DNA of 64,000 nucleotides from Coptis chinensis (lineage: Eukaryota; Streptophyta; Magnoliopsida; Ranunculales; Ranunculaceae): NCBI GenBank assembly GCA_015680905.1, contig CM027380.1, positions 34,340,001 through 34,404,000 on the forward strand. Reading direction: 5' to 3'. Shown here in pieces: positions 55,569-64,000 of the stretch. Position numbers and translations under genes: made by a program. The notes under the pieces were generated by a model. It saw nothing but the letters and a program-made list of their open reading frames with translations. It did no database searches and was not told the DNA's origin. The stretch's first letter is position 1. Each line of letters opens with the position of its first letter.

Positions 55569-56216
55569 CCTCAGCGTCGTTTAAACCCTGCCATGAAAAA
55601 AGTGGTCAGGGAAGAGGTCTTACGGTTACTCGATGCGGGTATCATATACCCAATCTCTGATAACGAATGGGTAAGTCCCATTCATGTAGTTCCAAAGAAA
55701 TCAGGGATTACCATGGTACGTAACACCAAGGGTGAATATGTTGCCACGCATGGTCCTATGAAATGGAGGATCTGTATTGATTACAGACGTTTAAATACCA
55801 TGAAACGAAAGGATCATTTTCCTTTACCCTTTATAGATCAGATGCTTGAACGTTTAGCTAGTCATGTTTTTTATTGTTTTTTGGATGGCTACTCTGGCTA
55901 TTTCCAAATTATTATTGATATTGATGATCAAGAGAAGAATACCTTCACATGTCCTTTTGGAACATACGCCTATAAACGAATGCCTTTTGGGCTTTGTAAT
56001 GCTCCTGGTACCTTCCAGCGGTGTATGCTTCATATATTTAGTGACATGGTAGAGCGTTTCATGGAATTGTTTATGGATGATTTTTCTATCTATGGAGACT
56101 CTTTTACTGAATGCCTGTCTAACCTGTCTAAAGTTTTAACGCGATGTGAAGAGAAGAGTCTTGTTTTAAATTGGGAAAAATATCACTTCATGGTAAAAAA
56201 AAAAAAAAAGGCATAG
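55569..56216 (+). pseudogene. E2 reverse transcriptase
   Basis: The frame continues from the TAA in the same phase: 'MKKVVREEVLRLLDAGIIYP', 'WVSPIHVVPKKSGITMV', 'MKWRICIDYRRLN', 'FYCFLDGYSGYFQI' (first catalytic Asp), 'MPFGLCNAPGTFQRCMLHIF' and 'FMDDFSIYGDS' (catalytic Asp pair). All RT motifs are in one open frame of 207 codons. The frame ends at a 13-base A run (56197-56209) that shifts the phase at 'FMVKK'. Confidence 0.9.
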
Positions 56217-56850
56217 TACTAGGTTACATCGTATCTAGTGATGGCATCAAAGTAGATAAGGCCAAACTAGATAAGATAGCGACTCTACCTATACCACGGA
56301 CTGTCTGTGATATTAGAGCCTTTCTAGGCCATGCAGGTTTCTATAGGCATTTTATCAAAAAATTATCGAAAATAGCTAGACCCTTAACTAATCTGCTTTT
56401 AAAGGAGGCCACCTTTGATTTTAATTTTAACTGTAAACAGGCTTCTGAAACTTTAAAAGCCACCTTAAGTTCTGCACCCATTATACAGCCTCCCGATTGG
56501 TCTAAACCTTTCGAACTCATGTGTGATGCTAGTGATTATGCGGTTGGTCTTTGTCTTGGGGACGTAAACTAGATAATAAATCCATCGTTATTTATTATGC
56601 TAGTAAAACTCTAAACGATGCTCAAAGGAATTATACAACTATTGAAAAAGAATTTTTAGCTGTCGTTTATGCTTTAGATAAGTTTCGTCCTTATTTGGTA
56701 GGTTCTAAGACTCTAGTATACACGGACCATGCAGCCCTTAGGTACCTTCTCGCAAAGAATGATGCTAAGTAGAGATTGATCCGATGGATTCTTCTCCTGC
56801 AAGAATTCACATTAGAAATAAAGGACAAACAAGGGATCAAAAACGTAGTT
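56171..56850 (+). pseudogene. E2 RT thumb and RNase H
   Basis: 56171-56572: 'GIVLGYIVSSDGIKVDKAKL', '[20 protein letters not shown]' and '[13 protein letters not shown]' (RNase H start), then a small indel at about 56545. 56551-56772: '[20 protein letters not shown]', '[20 protein letters not shown]' and '[15 protein letters not shown]', then a TAG (56770-56772) where E0 has Gln. RNase H removes the RNA template strand. Confidence 0.88.
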
Positions 56851-58240
56851 GCCGACCACTTATATAGACTTACAAACAACGATGATAGTGATTCTGACTC
56901 CATACTGGACTCTTTTCCGAATGAGCATCTGTATGCTATATTTTCTGCACCATGGTATGCTGACATCGTGAATTATTTAGCGTCTGATGTTATTCCTTAT
57001 GACTGGTCAAGAAATGAACGTAAGAAGTTTTTGGCCAGAGTTAAGCTATACTATTGGGATGAGCCTTACCTTTTTAAGTATTGTGCGGATCAGATTATTC
57101 GTCGTTGTATTCCCCAGTGGGAATATAATGAGGTACTCTCATTCTGCCATGAAAAAGAGTGTGGTGGCCATTTTAGTGGTATGAAAACAGCTGCTAAAAT
57201 TCTACAATGTGGGTTTTATTGGCCTACTCTCTTTAAAGATGCCCAAGTGCATTGCAAGGCATGCATTCATTGCCAACAACTTGGGCGAATCACGAAGCGT
57301 AATATGATGCCATTGAATCCAATCATGGTGGTAGAAATTTTTGACGTATGGGGCATTGATTTCATGAGTCCCTTTCCAGTTTCCCACGGTTTCATTTATA
57401 TTGTAGTTGTCGTGGACTACGTGTCTAAATGGATAGAGGTCATGGCTTGCCGTAGCAATGACCATAAGACAGTTGTGTTTTTCGTAAAAGAGTATATTTT
57501 CTGTCGATTTAGCATTCCCAAGGCCATCATTAGTGATGGAGGAACACATTTTTGCAACAGAGTTGTTGCATCACTAGTAAAGAAGTATGGAGTTACACAT
57601 AAGATAGCAACTCCGTATCATCCACAAACTAGCGGACAAGTAGAAGTTTCTAATAGGGAAATCAAAAAGATCTTAGAAACAACAGAAATCTGATAGGAAA
57701 GATCGGGTCAAGCGTCTATCGATGCCTTATGGGCGATATGGGACTGCTTTCAAAACTCCTCGTAGGTATGTCTCCCTTTAGACTTGTATTTGGGAAACCT
57801 TGTCATTTGCCCATTGAATTGGAGCACCGTGCTATGTGGGCTATAAAAAGCCTTAATTTCAATTTTAATGAGGCGGGTGTCAAGCGAGCAAGTTGCAATT
57901 GAATGAGCTTGAAGAAATCTATAGCGACTCTTACGATCTCGCAAAGGATTATAAAGCTAACATGAAACATGTTCATGATAAGCAAATCTTGCGCAAAGAG
58001 TTTGTGGTAGGTCAAAAGGTCTTACTATACAATTCCTGTCTACATATTTTTCCAAGAAAATTAAAAACCCGTTGATCTGGTCCTTTTCTGGTTACTGAAG
58101 TCACCCCTTACGGGGCAATCACCTTAGTAAATCCCAAAGATAACAGTACCTTTCAAGTTAATGGCCAATGATTGAAATATTTTCACGAGCTATTGTTCCC
58201 TGATGTAGAGGATGTCCTTTTACAGGACCCTGTCTATGAG
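56776..58240 (+). pseudogene. E2 integrase
   Basis: A 305-codon open frame, 56776-57693. The HHCC zinc finger: '[15 protein letters not shown]' with '[11 protein letters not shown]'. The DDE core: '[17 protein letters not shown]' (Asp), '[14 protein letters not shown]' (Asp), '[15 protein letters not shown]' (Glu). Frameshifts at about 57690-57760 and 57870 separate it from the tail ('[15 protein letters not shown]', 'FVVGQKVLLYNS', 'PFLVTEVTPYGAITLVNP'). A TGA at 58168-58170 stands in the tail. All catalytic residues are present in this copy. Confidence 0.9.
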
Positions 58241-59290
58241 GACTGGCCTTTTTCATTAGTGTACTTCCTTTCATTTCCATATATTGGTAAGTGCACCACT
58301 CAGGTAACCGGGCCTTCCCTATGGAGTGTGTGGCTGTATGTACCGGATCCTAAGTCCACGGTTAACATAATTCACCTTTTCCACTCTTGCATGTTTTCTC
58401 GGTTTTTGAGTCATGTTCCTCTATGGTGTGAATTATGCATTTATTGTCTTCTTATTTTTCTTATATTAAATTTTATTCATAAAAAAAATAAAAAATTGTT
58501 AAAATCACAAACATAGTAATTTAAGAAGTCTTGGGAACCTGACTTTAAAAGACCCACTTTTAAAAAAACAAATTTTCTAAACTCTGTTGTCCAAAATTTG
58601 TTTGGTGGTGGGGTGTCCGGTCTCCATCCTGGATTGTTCAACTATCTATTTGTGTTCTTTAGGCCTTTTAATCGTATTCCGATCCGGGTTGACATTATTT
58701 ATGAAATTAGATTTCATTCGTTCGCATAACCTACGTCATGCACGCACTCTGAAGCATTTTCCATCTTCTTATATGTCACCAACGGTCGGACTAGAGCATT
58801 TTATGGTTCATTGGATTGGAAATTCTCTCCTGATCATTTCCATACCTCATTCGCAAAAATCGGCCCGATAACGAAGCGGCAATTTAAGTTTGAAGTTGCG
58901 CGAAATATCGAAAAACAAAATCGGAAAATCAAGTGGGCTTGGCCCAACCTCGCGCGCACGTGCGTCTCCTTCTTCCACCAACAGTCACGTTTCATTCTCC
59001 AAACCGCCATTAACAAACAACAAAGCTTAAAAACCTAACCTAAATAAAATAAAATAAATAAATAAATAAACCTAAATACACCCACGCCTAAAGTTAAAAC
59101 CCACCCCAAATCTTCTCCTAACTACACCCACCACCACCTCCACCAATTTAAACAACCAAAATCCACCAAAAATTCAAGAATTTCGAACTGCCACCACCAC
59201 CACCGCTCCTCCTGCCATTATTTTTAGTTAGGGTGTTTCAAAACAAGTCTCCCTACCTTATTCAAACCCACAAATCTTATAAAAACTCCA
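58241..59290 (+). promoter_or_regulatory. E2 post-pol region: conserved block, small ORF, promoter-like motifs
   Basis: In order: 'TATTGGTAAGTGCACCA' with a consensus splice donor (58283-58299), 'CCCTATGGAGTGTGTGGCTG', the AAGTC...GACTT pairing motif (58525-58545), 'TTTGTTTGGTGGTGGGG' (58596-58612), and the small ORF (58587-58871). Then come TGGGCTTGGCCCA (58934-58946), CACGTG (58957-58962), a TAAA-repeat stretch (59040-59070) and the acceptor-like TTATTTTTAG (59218-59227) 60 bases before the ORF2 ATG. Whether this is a promoter or an intron-bearing leader cannot be told from sequence. Confidence 0.45.
58587..58871 (+). CDS. Small conserved ORF between pol and ORF2 (E2 copy)
   Basis: A 94-codon frame. 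From about codon 38 ('MKLDFIRSHNLRHARTLKHF') to the stop it matches E0 and E1 without indels, including the hydrophobic 'WIGNSLLIISI'. It could encode a small membrane-associated peptide, but the run of hydrophobic residues is only about 9 to 10 long. No known family. Confidence 0.38.
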   Translation: MSKICLVVGCPVSILDCSTIYLCSLGLLIVFRSGLTLFMKLDFIRSHNLRHARTLKHFPSSYMSPTVGLEHFMVHWIGNSLLIISIPHSQKSAR

Positions 59291-60421
59291 ATGGCTCAAA
59301 GACGTCGGATATTGCCGGAGTACGCTTTTACTGCCGACCACTTCGCACCGTTTTATGGTGATGAGATGGTTAGGAGAGACTGGAGTGGTTTGTGGTACTC
59401 AACAAATGATTTTTACCACAAAGATTTGGTCCGAGAGTTTTATAGGACGAGGGAGTTAGATGAGAATCGAATTTTTGTTAAGGTGGCTGGGAGAAGGAGA
59501 GAGGTTACTATTGGGTTGTTGGCTGAGATTTTAGACATTCCGCCTAGACACCATCTCGATGCCACATTACAGGATTCCCAGTTTACTATTGTAGAATCTT
59601 TGATGAACGCGACTGTTGCGGAAGGGAACTACAATGCGAGCTCGCATTGTGTTCGCCAGTCGTCTGTCAGAACCAACCAGCTGGCTATAGCTCAGTGGAT
59701 TGGTAGGAATGTCATAGGGAAGGAGAAAGTCAGCGATATCGGTCTGAATTGCCTTCACGTTCTATGGATACTCCAGGAGCAGAAGTATGAGTTCTGTATT
59801 TTAGAGTTTTTGCGTAACATGATTAGGGGAGTTGGAAAAAGTATTGCACCTCTCCCTATTTTGCTAACAAAGATCATGATAACCTTGAGAACGACTCCAA
59901 GGTCTAATAGGATTTGCCAGAAGGCGCACCGAAATTATCATATTTATACGGAGTGTATCCAGAGAGTTTGGAGGTTGCCTGAAGAGAGGGTAGTCGAGGA
60001 GACTGACTCGGAGGATGAGGATGACACGGCATGTTTTGATGTCGATGCCTTGGAGAGGTGTAGGTCGGATGCAGAACGTATGGCTATGATTCACCGTGGC
60101 ATGCGTTCTCTCAATACTATTTGTGAAGACCTCCAAACTCGGCAAGCTACCATGCATCATAACTTCGAGACTCATGCCCGGCGCGAGAATGAGCGGTGGG
60201 AACAAACGAGGGCCGAGATGGAAGCTCAACGCCAGTTTCGAGATAACATGCTTGCACGCTTCCCACCCCAGGGGGGTTCTTCTTCGGAGGAACAGTCTAT
60301 GAAGCACGAGCGTCGTCGCCACAAGACGGATGGCTCTGGCCCATCTGAAGCCCAAGAGCCATCTCCTTCTCGAGCACATTCCACTACTAGCAGCGAGTGG
60401 TTTAGGGATCTAATGAGTTGA
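59291..60421 (+). CDS. E2 ORF2: intact env-position protein, PF20167-like
   Basis: An uninterrupted 376-residue frame, the only intact full-length ORF of its kind here. Residues 1-50 are 'MAQRRRILPEYAFTADHFAP' and on. Residues 50-75 hold 'DLVREFYRTRELDENRIFVK', the core pattern of the 'putative plant transposon protein' family. Residues 135-200 hold 'AIAQWIGRNVIGKEKVSDIG', 'LHVLWILQEQ' and 'MIRGVGKSIAPLPILLTKIM'. Residues 235-255 are acidic (EETDSEDEDD). Residues 290-330 form a charged coiled coil, and the end is basic and Ser/Pro-rich. No signal peptide or convincing membrane anchor is visible, so an envelope role is not supported. The role is unknown, possibly nuclear or nucleic-acid binding. 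Confidence 0.75.
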   Translation: MAQRRRILPEYAFTADHFAPFYGDEMVRRDWSGLWYSTNDFYHKDLVREFYRTRELDENRIFVKVAGRRREVTIGLLAEILDIPPRHHLDATLQDSQFTIVESLMNATVAEGNYNASSHCVRQSSVRTNQLAIAQWIGRNVIGKEKVSDIGLNCLHVLWILQEQKYEFCILEFLRNMIRGVGKSIAPLPILLTKIMITLRTTPRSNRICQKAHRNYHIYTECIQRVWRLPEERVVEETDSEDEDDTACFDVDALERCRSDAERMAMIHRGMRSLNTICEDLQTRQATMHHNFETHARRENERWEQTRAEMEAQRQFRDNMLARFPPQGGSSSEEQSMKHERRRHKTDGSGPSEAQEPSPSRAHSTTSSEWFRDLMS

Positions 60422-61355
60422 TTTGTTTTATTGTATTTGTTTTTATTTAGTACGGATGTAAAAAGATTAGTTCAGTAATTAAATTTGAATTTGGTTGTTG
60501 TATGTTATTTGAATTCAATTTTAATATAAGTTGGTTAATTTCGAATTATGCGTTGTTTTTATCATTAATCCCACCTTCCCGAATTGTTTGGGGGTGGAAT
60601 TATTTAGCCTAGTATAATTCGTTATATGATCATCTATTTTAAGAAGTTGTTTTGGAGTGAGGGTTGAGAATATTGCCGATATGGGCATCACTATAAATAG
60701 ATATTCTGGTAGGATGAAATCTCGATGAGTTAGGCAGTTTCTATCCTAAATTCAACCTAAAAGATATTAGGGTTGTTTTAGAATCAAGAATATGAGTTGT
60801 TTCCGTTTTCGGTTTTGAAAATTTTATTATTTCTGGAAATTGCCTTAAAGCATTTTGGCAAATTCCCGATTCAGTTTAGCAATTTAAAACCTATAAAAAC
60901 TGCATTCATTCTACACTCACAACCCCAACTACATCTCACATTCATCTCTCACATTTCATTCCCACTTTACCTTATTTTTCCTTCAAGTGACGCCGCCTAA
61001 CAGCTCCTCAAGCTTGAGCCCCAAGATTTTTCACCGCGGCCCTAAGCACCGCCGAGAAATTCTACCCTGAGCGCAACCTGCGCCCTCTCCAGCCCAAACA
61101 TGAGCGCCACCTGCACCCAAAACACTGGAATTCCAGTTTTCATCCGGAGCGCAACCCGCGCCCATCACAGGCTAAAAGTGAGCGCACCCTATGCCCAAGT
61201 GCCTGGAAGTCGAAATTCAACAGAACGCAACCCGCGCCCATCCCAGGCATACCTTGTGTGCACCCTGCGCCCTGACCCCTGTGGGCACCAAAAATTTCCA
61301 GTTTTCCGAGGGTTGTTCTAGGATAGTTGCAGCTGTTCTAGAGAGTAGTTTTGTG
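60422..61355 (+). other. E2 spacer between ORF2 and ORF3
   Basis: Contains the junction motif 'CCCGAATTGTTTGGGGGTGG' (60578-60597), a short frame 60797-61000 without known features, and the second CpG-rich array (61068-61270) with units like GAGCGCAACCYGCGCCC. The array is homologous to the 5' leader repeats. Confidence 0.65.
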
Positions 61356-62272
61356 ATGACTTCTCCTATAGTAATACCGGAGCAATCTTTCGAACACTTG
61401 TTGAGGAGCAAGGCTTATGGGCATTGGTTCGCGAGAGGATCATGCAATTCGGATGGAGGCATCTTCTGGTAAGTGAAGATGACTCGTATTCACCTAAGCT
61501 TACTGAATTTTTTTACAATAATGTTAAGTTCTATTGTAACCAGGATGGAGAACAAGAATTCTCCATCACGGTTGATGACACACCCCTAGAATTTAATAAG
61601 TATGTGGTAGCATTAGTTTCGGGAATACCAATACCTGATCCTATTCACACGTGGGGATATATGACCGATAATTCATATCTCTATGACTATACATATTTCC
61701 ATGAGTATTATGGGGGAGGGGTATTTCATATAATGGACCAAGGGCATTACAACATAGCCCTTGGTAGCGTCCTAAAAATGTAGGCACCACCATGTTATTC
61801 ATCCCGATGAATATTCTAGGAGTGGCGGTTTTACTACAAAAATAGTACCGCTGGTGACGTTTTCCTTGCTTTAGCTGAGGGACGTCACCGATATGACATT
61901 CCCCGAGTATTAGTAGCTAGTCTTAAGAGAGCCCAAAGCATACGACATAAGTATCTTCTTATGCCTGTTTTGGTTTGCCGCATCATGCTCAGTTGTCTAC
62001 CTGAATTATGTACCCAGTTCACGGATTGAAAAAGGGTTGAAGTCATAAGACCTACCAATTGGGTGGTTCGCTCATTTCGAGTAATGACTTGGCCGGGATG
62101 GCAGGTGCAACCTCATTTGGTTGCTCCTTACACCCCATCAGACATAGTAACACTAAACAGGTTAGCACAAGTTGACGACACACGGCGGCAGGCTTGGCAA
62201 ATTATCATGGCATGGCAGGATGCGAAGGAACCTCATCTCTTTGAAGAGGGAAATGAAGAGGACAATGTTTAA
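61356..62272 (+). pseudogene. E2 ORF3: second env-position ORF, broken
   Basis: ATG 61356 (MTSPIVIPEQSFEHLLRSKA). A frameshift near 61440 moves to the frame 61424-61783 ('MQFGWRHLLVSEDDSYSPKL', 'TEFFYNNVKFYCNQDGEQEF', 'IPIPDPIHTWGYM'). Further shifts occur around 61790 and 61850. The last piece, 62063-62272, is 'QVQPHLVAPYTPSDIVTLNR' and 'RQAWQIIMAWQDAKE'. F ORF3 aligns over its whole length. The arrangement Y-S-P-K-L-x-E-F-F-Y-x-N followed by an F-x-V/I strand mirrors ORF2, so it is likely an ancient duplicate. Function unknown. Confidence 0.65.
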
Positions 62273-63880
62273 ACGGGAGTGCAGGTAAGTGTTAGTTTCA
62301 GTTAGTGTCTGCTTATGTCCCAAGCAAATTTGTTTCTCATTAACCTCATTACGGGTGGAACTCTTATAGAGTTACGTCAGTTTTCTTTTCTATATTAGTA
62401 TGTTATAACCTTGTTTTGCAGATATTTCGGAATTTCACGCATTTCAATGGTATTTTCCTACCCTCTTTATTTAAAATACTTTGAGGACAAAGCATGCTTC
62501 TTGTTTGGGGGGGCATAGAAACACGTGTAATTAAGGCATCTGTTAGGATATAGATATGTATAATATGCACTTGTTTTCTAGCTAAAAAATTCAAAAATTT
62601 TAAAAATATAAATAAAAAGTATGTTATATACTTAGGAATATTGGTATTGTTTTCTTTCTCTATGCTCTCAATAATCTAGAAGTCTCACGTAGCTTTTGCA
62701 TTAGAATAGTTTTTAGAAACTTAGGCTAATATGTAGGTAATAATCCTTGCATCTATCTATAAATATGTTACATGAGTATCTATGATTGTTGGTAGTAAGT
62801 TTCTGAAATGTAGGCTAGAGTACTTATTCTACAAATCTTGTGAGAATATAGCCTAAAGCCTTATATAAGTGAACATTTGAGAAATGACACAAGGGAGAAG
62901 TAAAATCCGGATAGAGAAATCACACGTCTACTTGCTTGATTATTATACCATATCCTAAGCGAGAATTTAGGCCCTCTTTGGATCGATATAGCCAGAAATT
63001 CAAACCTATCAATTATTTTCCGCTAGTCGCCCCTCTAAGCCTTTCTTTAGCCTTTCATAAACTACATATCCTTTACCCTATTACAAAACAAAACAAAACA
63101 AAACAAAATCAACCTACCCAATTCTTTGAATAAGTCTGAGAATAGAGATGAAGAATAGAAAAGAGAAGAACTTTTCAAATCAAGAATTTGTTAGTCGCTT
63201 CAGATAAGAAAATGAAGTTTCTATCCAAATAAATAAAAGAAAATAAAGAGTTAGAACTCCAAAAAACAATAGAATCAAAGGAGTCAAAAGCCAAAGAAAA
63301 AAGAAAAATATGGCTAAGGATGGAAACAAAGTGTAGAAGCAAAATTAAAGAACAAGGGTTTCTCTAGTTACATAATATGAAGCCTCTATTATCTCAGACT
63401 TGTTCTTTTTGAATATCCATTTCTTCCTTCTTAAAACCATCTCCTAATCCCCGCAACACCTAATAAAGACCTTTAACTCAATTAGGAATAGGTTAGTGTG
63501 ATAGTAAGTGGCAGATGTGTTTGATCGACTCCGACTTCCTTGTGTGTCATAGAGATTGTAAGGTAAAGTGTGCCCACCGCACTCGAGTAGCTTAAATTTG
63601 AAAAAAAAATCGAGTGGTTTTGTCTTGACATTTATGTGAGGACCTACTTAAAGACATTATTCCAAGTTTTCAGAAATGGACCTGCTAGTTCATCTCATAG
63701 TATTACTCATTGTATATATGTTTATTCGTAGATGATAGATTATTATGCATATATTTGCTTAGGTTTCGACTTGATTATTCTGTATTCATTGTTAGTGAGA
63801 TGTATAGATAATTGAGACATAGATAAGGAAACAATAGTTATTTCTGAGTCGTTATAGTATAGATGAAGTTTGTGAGTACT
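62273..63880 (+). other. E2 3' UTR, first part
   Basis: No gene. A G-rich tract 'CTTGTTTGGGGGGGCATAG' (62499-62517) comes after ORF3, like those after pol and ORF2. The rest is AT-rich with an (AAAAC)n run at 63083-63108. A minus-strand frame at 62403-62594 looks accidental. Confidence 0.6.
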
Positions 63881-63894
63881 TTCACTGGAAAACT

Positions 63895-63990
63895 CTCACG
63901 AGGCTATAACTCGTCCACTAGGGAATTCCTAGTGGTTTAAGGCCTTGTTGCATATGGTCAATGCAATCGCACTCGGCAAAACGAGATTAG
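63895..63990 (+). ncRNA. Conserved three-hairpin block in the 3' UTR of E2
   Basis: In sense order: ACGAG(63898)...CTCGT(63914), CCACTAGG(63915)...CCTAGTGG(63935), TTGCAT(63948)...ATGCAA(63966). The same order is found in F (13530-13462) and M (41000-40932), both on the minus strand. In M the middle stem is changed to CCTTT/AAAGG and still pairs. I treat it as a cis-acting RNA structure, not an independent RNA gene. Confidence 0.55.
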
Positions 63991-64000
63991 TTAGAACTCC

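Larger units (their letters stand above)
50960..64000 (+). mobile_element. E2: Athila-like element, 3' LTR outside window
   Basis: 5' LTR 50960-51952, primer site 51955, leader, gag, protease, RT, RNase H, integrase, small ORF, ORF2 (intact), CpG repeats, ORF3, 3' UTR with the structured block at 63898-63966. By analogy with F, the 3' LTR should start shortly after 64000. It is inserted into the CpG repeat region of E1; the left flank is GCGAC. It is the best preserved member of the family here, although gag-pol has about eight lesions. Confidence 0.9.

Noticed and set aside
58172-58516. 114-codon frame crossing from the integrase tail into the post-pol region, with hydrophobic stretches
   Set aside because: It is the natural readthrough of the integrase tail into a DNA block that is conserved for other reasons; E1 and E0 have stops inside it.
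60797-61000. Short hydrophobic frame after ORF2 in E2, at first taken as an envelope-like signal or membrane peptide
   Set aside because: The equivalent stretches in E1 (about 50700) and E0 (about 600) have different frames and lengths; the conservation is at the DNA level and the frame is not kept.
1-64000. Search for host genes, tRNA and rRNA
   Set aside because: Nothing convincing was found; every stretch with coding character can be attributed to a retrotransposon or its relics.

Overview
The window looks like heterochromatic nuclear DNA of a flowering plant, probably a dicot, and consists almost entirely of nested LTR retrotransposons. The clues are AT-rich sequence, Ty3/Gypsy Gag-Pol relics with Athila-type 'DLGAS' proteases, primer binding sites of the tRNA-Asp type (TGGCGCCG...), 1.0-1.7 kb LTRs, and plant promoter motifs (site II, telo-box, G-box). 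I see no rRNA or tRNA gene, no CRISPR array, and no gene that I can assign confidently to the host.

Layout. (1) 1-10756, minus strand: element E0, an Athila-like copy with its 5' LTR at the right (9396-10756) and its 3' end beyond the left edge. (2) 10757-11034: a sliver of a Tat-type RNase H gene, caught between two LTRs that point away from each other. (3) 11035-11902 plus 29832-30474: one LTR of the E family (E3), split by an insertion. (4) 11903-29831, minus strand: element F, a 17.9 kb Athila-like element with two nearly identical LTRs and a TTATG target duplication. (5) 30475-33425: an LTR-like fragment and a decayed, intron-containing gene resembling the 'putative gypsy type transposon' family (Transposase_28). 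(6) 33426-50959, plus strand: element E1, which lacks reverse transcriptase, RNase H and integrase. (7) 39140-48211, minus strand: element M, inserted into E1 with a TTTCT duplication. M carries gag and protease plus a copia-like zinc-knuckle ORF, but no pol. (8) 50960-64000, plus strand: element E2, inserted at the 3' side of E1, with gag-pol (broken), an intact 376-residue ORF2, a broken ORF3 and a long 3' UTR. Its 3' LTR lies beyond the window.

How the parts work together. E, F and M share LTR termini of the form TGATAAGnnCyCAAAAnTG and similar primer binding sites. Pol-less E1 and M could therefore have been moved in trans by the E2/E0 or F machinery. Downstream of pol, E0, E2 and F carry two or three related ORFs of the PF20167 type ('putative plant transposon protein') in the env position. 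E0, E1 and E2 also share a promoter-like block and a small conserved reading frame upstream of ORF2. Near the 3' end, F, M and E2 share a set of three hairpins; one stem differs in sequence between families but still pairs. I regard this, the replaced pol of E1, the gypsy/copia chimera M and the MSA-like promoter inside F as the most interesting observations. All gag-pol genes here are broken by stops and frameshifts; only E2 ORF2 is fully open.
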